DNA of 64,000 nt from Hydractinia symbiolongicarpus (Eukaryota > Cnidaria > Hydrozoa > Anthoathecata > Hydractiniidae): the NCBI RefSeq assembly GCF_029227915.1, contig NC_079879.1:15126001-15190000 (forward strand). The letters are read 5' to 3'. Shown piece after piece: positions 20,587-30,215 of the stretch; the stretch's first letter is position 1; every line of letters begins with the position of its first letter. The translations under genes and the position numbers were made by a program. The notes under the pieces were generated by a model. That model searched no databases and was not told the origin of the DNA. It saw only the letters and a program-made list of their open reading frames with translations.

Positions 20587-21588
20587 TTATTTGTTGTTAT
20601 CTTTAGGTTGAATTACATTGCCCGATGACAAACAGGGAATTTTTTTAGGTGGACTGAGTGGTGTGGATGATGCAACAGAAGGAAGGCTCAAATTGTCATC
20701 AAAGACCAATGATTGGTAGTGATTTCTATTTACTCTCCCAAGCAAAATAAAAGCACCTGTAGTGGTACCATCAGACAATAGATGTGCCAATTGCTGTTCC
20801 CCAGCAATATCATGTGTTTCATCATGAGTAGGACTAATAAGGGTATATGGGTGCATCGCAGTACTGGTATCAGATGTTATCAAAATGTTGACGCCCAGCA
20901 TTATTGCGGCAGCTCGTATGAAAATTTCTTCAACATAGACAGTAGGTTTTGACTGAATTTGTAAGTCACGTTCCCACTCTTCAGAGCTTTTTAAATAAAA
21001 GGTCCTATTATTTTGAAAAATTCCTATGTTGCTCTTTTTGCGGACAAATTTGACCACAGCTACTCGTTGTTCAACATGGTTCAGGAAATTAAGTTCAGAG
21101 GGGACAATTTGTCTGATCTCAGGCCGATCAAGTTGCTGTACTACTGCTCTATATAAACAGTTGCCATCTCCTATCGTCACTTCACGATATGTTATATTTG
21201 ACAGACCAATACTTCTAGCATAAGCAATTATATGGTCTGCAGAATTTGACTCATTTAAAAGATGGGCAGCATAAGACTCTTGTAGTGCTATTTGGAAGTC
21301 AATATCATTGTTATTGAAGGGTCCAGGATTGCTTTCAATATCCCCTGATAACAATAACAGTAACTTCAAACATGCAAGATTGATGTTACAGCTTAGACAA
21401 CATATAAAAATTAATAAACTAAAAAGTTTCAAAAAATAAATGAAGTGGTTGCTATTATCCAGATTGTCAAAAAACATTCCTGTATGGCTGTGGAAATTTG
21501 TTTTATTTTTAATATCATTACTGGAATGAATAGCAGGTACATTATAAAACGAACCGATGGTGGCACGATATGCCTGAACTGATATCAT
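20587..21588 (-). CDS. OTU-type cysteine protease with N-terminal 2A motif (Helitron-encoded)
   Basis: 333 codons, intact. Residues about 49-80 are hydrophobic (YFLKLFSLLIFICCLSC and LKLLLLL), immediately followed by SGDIESNPGP (residues 81-90), the D-I-E-x-N-P-G-P consensus of 2A ribosome-skipping peptides. Release would fall between G89 and P90. The downstream part holds the OTU catalytic motif GDGNCLYRAV and a C-terminal NHYQSLVF with the expected catalytic His, so the Cys/His pair is present. OTU proteases occur in Helentron/Helitron2 proteins, where they may process the polyprotein or remove ubiquitin. The 2A would separate a hydrophobic leader from the OTU part. The gene stops at 20587, just upstream of the broken linker. 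The ORF start (21588) is the first ATG, but an unrecognised upstream exon is possible. Confidence 0.8.
   Translation of the reverse strand: MISVQAYRATIGSFYNVPAIHSSNDIKNKTNFHSHTGMFFDNLDNSNHFIYFLKLFSLLIFICCLSCNINLACLKLLLLLSGDIESNPGPFNNNDIDFQIALQESYAAHLLNESNSADHIIAYARSIGLSNITYREVTIGDGNCLYRAVVQQLDRPEIRQIVPSELNFLNHVEQRVAVVKFVRKKSNIGIFQNNRTFYLKSSEEWERDLQIQSKPTVYVEEIFIRAAAIMLGVNILITSDTSTAMHPYTLISPTHDETHDIAGEQQLAHLLSDGTTTGAFILLGRVNRNHYQSLVFDDNLSLPSVASSTPLSPPKKIPCLSSGNVIQPKDNNK
21319..21345 (-). other. 2A ribosome-skipping motif (GDIESNPGP)
   Basis: The nine codons for G-D-I-E-S-N-P-G-P are preceded by a leucine-rich stretch, as is usual for 2A. Consensus residues D, I, E, N, P, G, P are all present. 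2A motifs are known at the N-termini of some non-LTR retrotransposon proteins and immune genes in invertebrates. Confidence 0.85.
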
Positions 21589-21800
21589 GATTGTTTTTTT
21601 TTTACAAGTAAATTAGTATTAACGATGCACCTAGCTGCAGTTTTTTGCACCTAAATAAGATTTAAACAGTAAATAATAATCTAGTAAAAGATGCACCTAG
21701 CTGCACTTTGCACCTAAATGTTTGTTTGTTTGCTAGTAAAAGACACAGAAAAAATTATCAAATAATACTTATCCAATAATCTGTGAAGTATCCAAAAGTT
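21589..21800. repeat. Short GCACCTA repeats upstream of the Helitron ORF
   Basis: GATGCACCTAGCTGCA and TTTGCACCTAAAT occur twice (about 21624-21655 and 21690-21720). The GCACCT core also appears in the minisatellites at 10.2-11.1 kb, at the other end of the Helitron, so these could be its terminal regions. Confidence 0.5.
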
Positions 21801-22650
21801 CAAGCAAACAAAACCAACGCGCTCTGGTAAATTACCAGAGGGTTTGAAAAAAAAGTGGCGCCGAAAAAGTATATTTCGGTCGCCAAATCACGTGATCTAT
21901 TTTGTCCAATCAAAGCGAAAAATGTTTGTGTTTCAAAAACTTCACGTGATTCATTTTATCCAATTAAATCAAAATATGTTTGTTTTGGAAAAATTATTTG
22001 CGCTTATGTATTAGTTTTTTTGTTTTTTTTTGTTTTTTTTCCTCTATTAAAAATTTATTACATTGGATACATGATATCTTAATTAAATATTATGGCATTT
22101 TATTTTTAGAATAAAACTTGTTTGTTAGGATGTATATTTGATGTAAATATCAAGGTCTCTAAAAATTTAATCTTAGCACGCTGAAGCTGGTGATTTTAAT
22201 AAAATTTAGCTACCTATGTATTCAGTTTAGTATGTGTAGCTAGCTAGAAAATCTAGGCATGTCACTAACAAATTCTTTCATGCTTTAGGTAGCTAGCTTT
22301 AGGGGTGTGAATTATCTCTTTGAAGGTGAAGGAGTTCATTACATGTGAAAAAAATAGTGATATACTAGCTCTACATAACCTTTCGTTTTCACCATAATTT
22401 TCATGACAAAAGCAAAGAAATACTAGGGACAAAGTTGTAAAAAAACATTATAAAGGCTGAATTTATCATTTTATTCATAATAAAGTTCAGGCTCTTCTGC
22501 TAAAAAGAATATAAGTTTTTTAGGACAGACTAACAAATGCTCTAATTTGTCATAATGACTATTTCTACCCGAAATGATCACCAGCACGTGGTCTGTGTGC
22601 TGTACGTAATTTTAAATTTTCCAAAGATTCACTTGTCTTAATATCTATAG
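21801..22650. other. AT-rich spacer with a 54-bp duplication
   Basis: A two-copy repeat with 54-bp spacing (ATCACGTGAT / TTCACGTGAT at 21889 and 21943) creates a 75-codon ORF that I do not accept. TAGCTAGC-like spacer begins here. No gene is seen. Confidence 0.55.
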
Positions 22651-22736
22651 GTGCAAGTTTTTTTCCTAGCCCTGTTTAGGATTCGAACCTAAATCTCTCA
22701 ATTGCAAGAGTGTCTTAACCATTAGACCAACAGGGG
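22651..22736 (-). mobile_element. tRNA-headed SINE, diverged copy 1
   Basis: On the minus strand a 68-nt tRNA-like head has an A-box region (GGTCTAATGGTTAAGAC), a B box (GGTTCGAATCC) and a paired ACAGGG/CCCTGT acceptor. It is followed by the family tail CTAGGAAAAAA...CTTGCAC. The first acceptor base is mismatched. It is the most diverged of nine copies. Confidence 0.7.
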
Positions 22737-22816
22737 ATAAATGCGTGCATAATTTTACAGTTGCACATCATAACAAGAACTTAACAGTAACGTCTAGTTA
22801 AATAACCTTTTTAAGT

Positions 22817-23251
22817 GAGCGTTCACATATTACGTAATCAATTTTTTGCCTATTTTCTACTCCTCCCACCACCATGTAATCAGTCGTAATCATTTGGTTG
22901 ATTTCCCTCCCAAAATAACGTCATCATCTACTTAACCCCCCCTAAAAAAAATTCGTAAAGAATTAGTTTATGAATGAAAACAAATACTGTTTGTCTTAAA
23001 ACAGATGCTAGTATTTATACCAGACCCTACAAAAGTTTTAAATATTTACAGTTTTATATTTTACTTTTATATTTTACATTTAAGATATAGAATAAGGCCA
23101 ATACAAACGTTTTAGATATAATTGATATGTTTCACACTCTTGATAAAATATGCTGTTAATTTTTTTTGATTTGCTTATGTTATTAAACCACTTTGGCTGA
23201 TTTTAGTTGACCCCCCTCCCCCCTACTTGATTACGTAATATGTGAACGCTC
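22817..23251. mobile_element. 435-bp MITE with 25-bp inverted ends
   Basis: GAGCGTTCACATATTACGTA at 22817 is matched by its reverse complement ending at 23251, and the match continues to about 25 bp. There is a C-rich stretch just inside each end (CTCCTCCCACC; CCCCCCTCCCCCC). No ORF is present, and the target duplication is not evident. Confidence 0.8.
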
Positions 23252-23329
23252 CCTGTAACAGAAAATGTAGACGTTGATGTAAAAAAAGGTTATTTGATAT
23301 AGAAATAATTTCTGTCAAAAAATGAATGC

Positions 23330-23830
23330 GATATATATATAGATATTTAAAGATTTTGAATACATGTTGACGATTGCACAAGAACCACTTGTCAGAATTT
23401 AAAATGGCTTAATAAAAAATATAGATGTCAATATAGAAATAATTTCCATTTGTCACTTAATCCACACTGGTGTATGCTCACCGGCAGGGTTAAAAAGTTA
23501 ATTTCCTGATCTATAACGTGGCAATGTCTACTACACCGCTTCTTTTGTGATGTTCCTACATTATAGCTACAATCATTCACAAAAATATGGCTCTCACCCC
23601 CTCTATAACATTCAATGTTATAAAGTTCCCAACTTGACCTCGTAAGTGGGAAGGGAAGTATCTGTAGAATTATATATAGGTATGTACTTTTGCTGATTTC
23701 GCTAAACATTTTTTGCCCTTGAACTTTGGTCTAAAATTGGACGATTGTGGATTGTCGCTAGAACAAGCTATGTAATGGGACATTCCTAATCAGAGTAGAA
23801 TTATATCACTTATATACTGTGTCATAAGTA
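23330..23830. repeat. Interspersed repeat, copy also at about 29.3 and 32.0 kb
   Basis: It contains ATACATGTTGACGATTG, a CACTGGTGTATGCTCA..GGCAGGGTTAAAAA stretch, AATATGGCTCTC and GAACAAGCTATGTAATGGGACATTCCTAA. Diverged matches lie near 29320-29610 and 31930-32320. No coding sequence. Confidence 0.7.
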
Positions 23831-24165
23831 TACAGCTGTTTCGGAGCGGACAAAAATGCTACGAAAAAATAATTCGATTTACCCTCTCAGTTAAAATAGG
23901 ATATCTCAAGAACAAAATAAGATTTTTATATTCTGTAAAAAGAATAATAATCTTAGATAAATTGTCCATATTATTAAAAGAAATTTTTTTTTGGACACCT
24001 GTCCGAAATTGGTAAATTTAGGCCAAAATGTCTAAAAATGACTTAAAAATTATCATTTAGATAAATGTCTTCCACAAAATTTCTGGAATAAAGTTAAAAA
24101 AACATGTTTTTTATGGTCCACAGGTTAGGTTAAATATCTGGAATGAAAATTACTTAATTTTATTA

Positions 24166-24545
24166 CTGTCCGAAATTGTCCAAAGGGTTATATTTGGGCC
24201 AAATGTGAGAACTATGTGAAAAACGGCCTTAAGAGCCTTAATATATGCTTAAAGTTTATTTATTAACTGAATAAAAAACATTGCTTTGGATTCTAAGACC
24301 ATTAAGGATGATGTAGATGAAATATTAGTCTGTCCGAAATTGTCCAAAGGGTTATTTTTGGGCCAAATGTGTGAAATATGTGAAAAACAGCCTATGGAGC
24401 CTTAATGTATGCTTAAAGTTTGTTTATTAACTAAATAAAAAACATTACTTTGGATTCTGAGGCCATTAAAGATGATGTAGATGAAATATTAAACTGTCCG
24501 AAATTGTCCAAAGGGTCACTTTTGGTCCAAAGGTTTTTCGGGCCA
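24166..24545 (+). repeat. 164-bp tandem repeat, about 2.3 copies
   Basis: CTGTCCGAAATTGTCCAAAG recurs at 24166, 24330 and 24494, exactly 164 bp apart. More degenerate TGTCCGAAATTGG...GGCCAAA copies extend left to about 23998, so the array may be longer and decaying. Confidence 0.9.
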
Positions 24546-25688
24546 AATATGTGACATCTATATATTAAATAAAACATCATTCAGAGTCGACGGTTTCAAC
24601 ATTTTAGTTTATCATGCTAGAAGAAAATACCTCAAGTTGTGCATAAATATTTTATTTATTATATATATACAAAGCAATCATTTTGTGTTTCTTTATAAAC
24701 TGTATAAAATAGCACCCAATCTTGTGTTAAAGCCAAGATTAGCTAGCTAGGTAGCTAAAAACATCTTTGAATTCAACAATTTCATCTTGAGAAAGCCCAC
24801 CAAAGTCTTAACTAAATAAAAAAAAGAAGTATTAAGTTACTTAGCTACAAAATGCAAAACTGTAGGACCAAAAAACAGCTACTCTTTACAGAAAAATATA
24901 AAACAGGAGAAGCAAGATTAAAAAAGATAACAATTATCCACGCTTAAAGTTTTACAAGCTGTAAAACAATTTCTTAAACTTAAGGGTGCTGTAATAGCAC
25001 AAAAATAATAATAAAATCCCTGCAAAATAAAGTAGTTTCCTGTTTTGTCCCTTACCTCGTGCTCTGCCAAACTTTAGCTAGCTAAAAAATTGCAAAGACA
25101 CCGTTGTCTCGCTTATTCCAACATTTTCGAAAAATTCCGGTTTCGAACCAGGATTCCCGGGTCGAGCAATCAAGTCCAAGGTAAACACCACGCCGCCGTA
25201 ATTTTTTTGAGAAAAACCATACCTAACAAAACATTAAATGGCATCGCTATGACTCTCTTAGAAGTTTAGATACTTATTTAATTAGGCAGAAAAGGGATCA
25301 CACCAACCAAATTCCCGTGCACCACTTTGGGAACTTTTTCTTCTCTTTTTTAGCGCCTGAAGAAGACTTTAACTTAAAATTTAAGTAGTTTATAGTTTGT
25401 GAGACGAACGGTGCACGGTACTGGGCGATAGAATCTTGTTTCCAGGCCCCCATACCAACTGTCAAGTCCGTAGCTACTAGCGCGGCGTTGCCACGAGGTT
25501 GGAAAGATGGTATACTTTCGCCAAAAATAATGTTTTTTTTAATTTTGTGTGTTTTTTTCGACGAAATAACTCGAAATCCATAACACACATGTATAACATA
25601 TTTATATATTAAAAAAGTAGAAAAGTAGGTCGTTTTAATACTTTTTATTTCAGTAAAATTAAAACAATACAAAAAAAGTTTCAAAAAC
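24546..25688. other. AT-rich intergenic region
   Basis: No supported gene. On the minus strand about 25205-25130 has a tRNA-like B box (CCTGGTTCGAAACC) after GGCGGCGTGGTG and could be a second, unrelated SINE remnant. A 128-codon minus-strand ORF (25684-25298) has a locally balanced C-terminal half but no recognisable motif. Confidence 0.4.
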
Positions 25689-26015
25689 TTAAAGGGGAAC
25701 TCCAGTAAAAATCACTTTTTTCTTTTTTGTTTTATACGTACTCAGAAAAGCACTCGACTCGACACAGCACACGCTTTCAGTATCGGTTTCCATTGCTCTA
25801 CAATTTCCACATTCACACCAATTTGCATTACCCGTACGTGGCTCTGCATCAGTAAAAGAAACCTCGTCATTTTCTACACCGTTACTAACTTCTTCCTCGT
25901 CAGACACAAGAGGTTCAAATTCGTATGGCTGTAGCTTTGTAAAGTCTTTTTCATGAAGAGAATTATCCGATTCTGAGCTTTCTAAGTTATATTCTTCGTC
26001 ATTATTACAAGACAT
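25689..26015 (-). pseudogene. P2X7-C-like zinc domain fragment in a TTAA element
   Basis: From ATG 26015: MSCNNDEEY, an acidic/serine stretch, LQPYEFEPLVSDEEE, then GNANWCECGNCRAMETD followed by VCCVE. The PY-x-FEP motif plus W-C-x-C-G-x-C ... C-C cluster matches the N-terminal part of P2X7 C-terminal-like (P2RX7_C) domains, which in cnidarians are often on transposons. The frame runs into the terminal repeat of the surrounding element and ends there, so the rest of the domain is missing. Confidence 0.6.
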
Positions 26016-26301
26016 CTTATCAACGAACAATGTAAACAGTAAGTAAACAAAACTTTTAGAAGGCGTGCTGCTGAGCTCACGGACTTTTTGCACGATGTGA
26101 CGTATGCTAATTTATTCGGACCTAGTCCTCTCGACTTTACGCGACCTTGCAAATTTATTTGAAATTGAAGATGTTTACGGACGCGATTAAGGTATAAATA
26201 AAGATTTTTAACGATTGTAAAAGGTTTATTTTGACATATTTATGTATTGTCTTATAAAAATAACATTTTTTTCAAATATTTTTTTTCACTGGAGTGCCCC
26301 T
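25693..26301. mobile_element. 609-bp TTAA-flanked non-autonomous transposon
   Basis: Inverted ends AGGGGAACTCCAGT (25693) and ACTGGAGTGCCCCT (to 26301) are flanked by TTAA on both sides (25689-25692; 26302-26305). It is probably an internally deleted Kolobok-type element, since it retains only the 5' part of a protein gene. A different family from 17816-20421: ends AGGGG versus AGGTACTG. Confidence 0.82.
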
Positions 26302-26399
26302 TTAAAAAATGATAAAAATACAAAATTTCAAAAAAAATTGTGGAAGCCATTTTAATTTTCTCCGCGGTTTGACCGTAGCGAAACAGCCGTGAAAAAATT

Positions 26400-27125
26400 T
26401 TTCTATGCTAGCTATGTAGATAATTTTATGCTACCCTAATTAGCTAATTTTATGCCAGCTAAGTAGTTAAATTTATGCTAGCTCTGTAGCCAGTTTTATG
26501 CTAGCTGTATATGTTATATGTTTGTTCTATTGCTCTATTTTATGCCAGCCAGCTCAGTCAGTAGTTTTATGCTAGCTAGCCTTAAGTGTGAGTGAGAATA
26601 AGAAAGAGTTCATTACATGTAAAGGAATAGTGATATACTAGCTAGCTAAAAACATACCCTTTCTTCGTTTTCTTAAACAAGCCCTTCTGTCAGTTGCGAT
26701 ATAGCTTAGATTAACGAAAGTTTGAGTTTGAGGCGCTATTTGTCCGAGAAAAAAGTCATGTGATATTAGTGAAATTAATATGTGTATCACGTGGCTAAAA
26801 ATTGTAGGCAAACTTAATCTCAACTGGAAACAGAACTATTCACGCTTGGTTAAAAAACAACAAAAATTCCATCGCCGTGCTAAAAACATATTGTCTCGCT
26901 TACTAAAAAATGTAATTAAGAATGACCATATTAAATCGCTGGGAAACTGACTCAAAAACGGCCGAATTTTGGATATTTTTGATGTATAGGGGGACGAGGC
27001 GCGGAAATCGTATAGAAATCCTATATACTCTCCACCGTACTTCCTTTTTCTTTTATATTTGGCTTATTTAATGAGGAAATGGGCTCCGCTTCTCTCCGCA
27101 ATCAATATAGAAAGTGTTGCGGAGA
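26400..27125 (+). repeat. TAGC-rich spacer plus CACGTG block, copy 1
   Basis: TTTTATGCTAGCTA-like sequence (26400-26580), then a conserved block with TTCATTACATG, GCGATATAG, TCACGTG and GGGACGAGGCGCGGAAATC, ending ATGAGGAAATGGGCTCCGC. Related blocks end at about 29155, 33148, 35316, 40338 and 47147. No coding sequence. Confidence 0.7.
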
Positions 27126-27148
27126 GGTTGCCAAGGCAAAGGCATTAA

Positions 27149-27219
27149 AGGTACTGTCCGATTAAAAATCAACTAAAATTTTGACAAAAAATTCTTATTT
27201 GGAACTAATTTCTATAAAA
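27149..27219 (+). mobile_element. Solo 71-bp end of the TTAA element family
   Basis: Matches 17816-17886 over 71 bp, starting AGGTACTGTCCG right after a TTAA. The opposite end is absent. The flanking GAGAGGTTGCCAAGGCAAAG occurs on both sides, so the host repeat is partly duplicated around it. Confidence 0.8.
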
Positions 27220-27430
27220 CTAGTATAGAAAGTGTTGCGGAGAGGTTGCCAAGGCAAAGGCATTACACGGCAAAGGCACGGCAAAGGCAGCCAAGGAAAG
27301 AGGAATCAGCAAGGCAGGGGTAGGCAAGGCATGGGACGCCAGGCAAGGCCATAGAAGGCAGGCAACAGAAAAGGCATAGGAAGGGTAGGCAATGGCAAGG
27401 GGACGGCAAGGCAGGGGCAGGCACGTTAAT
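27220..27430 (+). repeat. GGCA-rich minisatellite, copy 1
   Basis: Irregular GGCAAGG/GGCAAAGG/GGCAGG array. It begins with TATAGAAAGTGTTGCGGAGA, preceded elsewhere by its hairpin partner CTCTCCGCAA. Long Pro/Leu/Ala/Cys ORFs on the minus strand are artefacts of the repeat. Confidence 0.88.
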
Positions 27431-27540
27431 AGAAATTCTCTCCCCCTACAACTCAAAGATATACTCAATGTAAAGTATTACATTTATATAAGGTCAATAT
27501 ACAGTGAATCATCTTAGCAGAATTATGTGCCAATATAATA

Positions 27541-27647
27541 CAACCTGGTTGTTGTAGGTGCCAGATAATTGTTTTTCATGCCCTGTCCAGGATTCGAACC
27601 TGGATCTCTCGTTTGCAAGAGTGTCATAGCCATTAGACCAACAGGGC
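27541..27647 (-). mobile_element. tRNA-headed SINE, copy 2
   Basis: tRNA-like head 27647-27580 (minus strand, 68 nt) with perfect 7-bp acceptor pairing GCCCTGT/ACAGGGC and B box GGTTCGAATCC. Tail AATTATCTGGCACCTACAAC to 27541. The anticodon arm is one nucleotide short, so this is not a working tRNA. Confidence 0.8.
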
Positions 27648-28095
27648 ATGAATATATATATATATATGAAAAACTTTACATGTGTATCTTATATATGCTC
27701 ACATAGCCTTTTTACTAACTAGGCAGGGGGACCTGGCGTTGATTATGTCTGGTTTAGTCACAAGTAACTATAACACCTGGCGCGATTTATACGTTTTGTA
27801 AACTGTGCCACACAAACATGTGGAGCGCTTTAGTACATGCAGTATATATATGATAAATTATGTGAAGCACACATAACAGTAAGATGTCTCAGGTGTAATA
27901 TATTTTTTAAATAATAACTTTTTTGCAAAAATACAGTTTATATGTTGTGCCCATCTTAGCGAATTTTTTCAAAATGTTTCTGGCAAAACTTAAAAAGTGA
28001 ATTTCAATCCAGGGTGAGTGCTTAGTACAGGTATGTTGCACATCCATATAGGTTTAATACCATTTCAAACAAAAGATTAGCTTAAACTTCTGTTA
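27648..28095 (+). repeat. Diverged copy of the SINE-flanking tail
   Basis: An AT-repeat run, then ACCTGGCG, CCACAAGTAACT-like and GGTGTAATATATTTTT segments that align in order with about 30901-31300 but are clearly diverged. Non-coding. Confidence 0.6.
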
Positions 28096-29155
28096 AATAG
28101 AAACACAGGTAACAGCTTGTTGTTAACACAGGGCTGAGTGACTTGTACAGGTATACTGTTTCGCACATACGTTTCGGCACAATACCCATTTCTAAAAAAC
28201 TATCCTAACTTCAGTTCAAACAAACAGACAGTTAACAACCTGTTCTTATCCTACGCAGCTAAAACAATTTTATATACTTTGTGGAAAATTTTGTAACATT
28301 TAAAAATAAAAATACAGTTTATAACCTGTTTTTACCTTCTCTAAGCAAAAAACCCGCGCAATATTTAATGGAAAAAGTTTCTGTTAAAATTAAAAATTAA
28401 ACACCGCACTATGATTGAGTGTATTATCTCACTCACTGTGTAGTATATGTAGAGCTATAGCTAGCTATAGCCAGAAAATCTATTTCTTTGTAGCTAGCTA
28501 GTTTTATACTAGCCATTATGATATTGTTTGATCTTTTTATGCTATTAGCCAGCTAGCTCTTCAATTCAAGTAGCTCTAGCTAGCTATTTAAGTTCTATTA
28601 TTATTCCAGCTCAGTCAGTAGTTTTATGCTAGCTAGCCTTAGGTGTGAGTGAGAATAAGAAAGGGTTCATTACATACCCTTTCTTTCTTCGCTTTCTTGA
28701 ACATAACAAGCCCTTCCGTCAGTTGCGATATGGCTTAGATTGAGTTTGAGGCGCTATGTGTCCGAGAAAATGTCATGTGATGTTAGTAAAAGTGATTTAC
28801 GTATCACGTGGCTAAAAAGTGTAGGCAGATTTAACCTAAACTGGAAACGGCACCATTTACGCTTGGTACCATATTTAAAAAACAACCAAAACTCCATCGC
28901 CGTGCTAAAAACATGTTGTCTCGCTCACTAGAAAAATGTACCTAAGAATGACCATATGAAATCGCTGGGAGACTGGGCCCCAAAACGACGGATTTTTGAT
29001 ATTTTTGATGTATAGGGGGACGGGGCGCGGAAATCGTATAGAAATCCTATATACTCTCCACCGTGCTTACTTTTTCTTTTATATTTGGCTTATTTAATGA
29101 GGAAATGGACTCCGCTACGCTCCGCAATAATTAAATCAATATAGAAAGTGTTGCG
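28096..29155 (+). repeat. 1.06-kb block duplicated at 34256-35316
   Basis: From about GGTAACAGCTTGT through the TAGCTAGC spacer, the CACGTG block and ATGAGGAAATGG this is near-identical to 34256-35316 (offset about 6160), with scattered substitutions. A 63-residue plus-strand ORF is present in both copies, but it is short and lacks any recognisable domain. Confidence 0.85.
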
Positions 29156-30215
29156 GAGCGTGGAACTGAGTTCCCTAGGTTCGCAAGCAAAAAATTTTAG
29201 ATGCCACTTTCGGTTGAATTGTACAATGAATCGTATAAAAAACAAAGTTCCCACGTGCCTCATGGTAATCGATCAAACGGTTTCATCTTCGATTTTATGA
29301 AACATTTCCTGGACGTGCTTACAATATATATATAACTACAATCGTCCAATATGGCTCTCCATTCTCCCTCATGTTAAACACTGACCTTTGTGGCTCAGCA
29401 AGGTAAACGATTACACGTGACATACCTTTATGAACATACTATCTGCAAAATATCTAGCTAGCTACGTTCTTCTTTCTACGTTCGACTTTCTAAACTTTTT
29501 AGTTCTTGGTTTTTGGAATAAAATTGCCAGTAGAGACGAGAAATTTTGTGGATGATTGTAGCTAGAACAATCTATGTGATGGGACATTTCTAAAGAGTAG
29601 AATTATCTCACTCACTGTGTATTATATATATAGCTAGTTAGCTAGCTAGTTAGAAAATATGTTTAAAACAACTTTTCTATGGTGATATGTAGCTGATTTT
29701 ATGCTAGCAAAAATAGCTAAATTTATGTTAGCTACATTGTGTATTATGCTAGCTATATGGCACTGTTTGCTCTTTTTTTATGCTAGCTAGTTAGCATAAA
29801 AAGAGCAAACAAGAAGTAGCTATAGGTAGTTTATATAGTTTGCTATCTAAGTTCTATTATTATTGCAGCTAAGTCTGCAGTTTTATGCTAGCTAGCTTTA
29901 GGTGTGAGAAATGCTAAGAAGGGGATCATTACATGTAAAAATATAGTGATATATCAGCTAGCTAAACATACCTTTTCTTCGTTTCTTGAAAATGAACTTC
30001 TGTCCATTGCGACCAACAAGCCAATATGGCTATCAACGCAATTTCCGTTTGAAGCGCTAAGTATCTTAGAAAAGGTCACGTGATATTAGTAAAAGTGACC
30101 ATGGCAAAAGCTCTATGCCGACCTGATCTCAACTGGAAACGGCGTGGTCTCGATTAGCCATATTTTCACGGAACCTTTTAAAGAAATGACCATAAAAAAA
30201 AGTGGGGTAAGTGGG
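29156..30215. repeat. Interspersed repeat mosaic
   Basis: It includes a copy of the AATATGGCTCTC...GGGACATT family (about 29320-29610), TAGCTAGC spacer with an internal inverted repeat TTAGCATAAAAAGAGCAAAC (about 29740-29810), and a diverged CACGTG-type block. No gene. Confidence 0.65.

Noticed and set aside
21855-22082. 75-codon plus-strand ORF
   Set aside because: Created by a 54-bp duplication and poly-T, with no recognisable protein features.
25130-25205. Second tRNA-like sequence on the minus strand
   Set aside because: A B-box-like CCTGGTTCGAAACC is visible, but the D arm and acceptor pairing cannot be built. Left as a possible SINE remnant only.
25298-25684. 128-codon minus-strand ORF
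   Set aside because: No recognisable domain and an AT-driven N-terminal half; not repeated elsewhere. Insufficient evidence for a gene.
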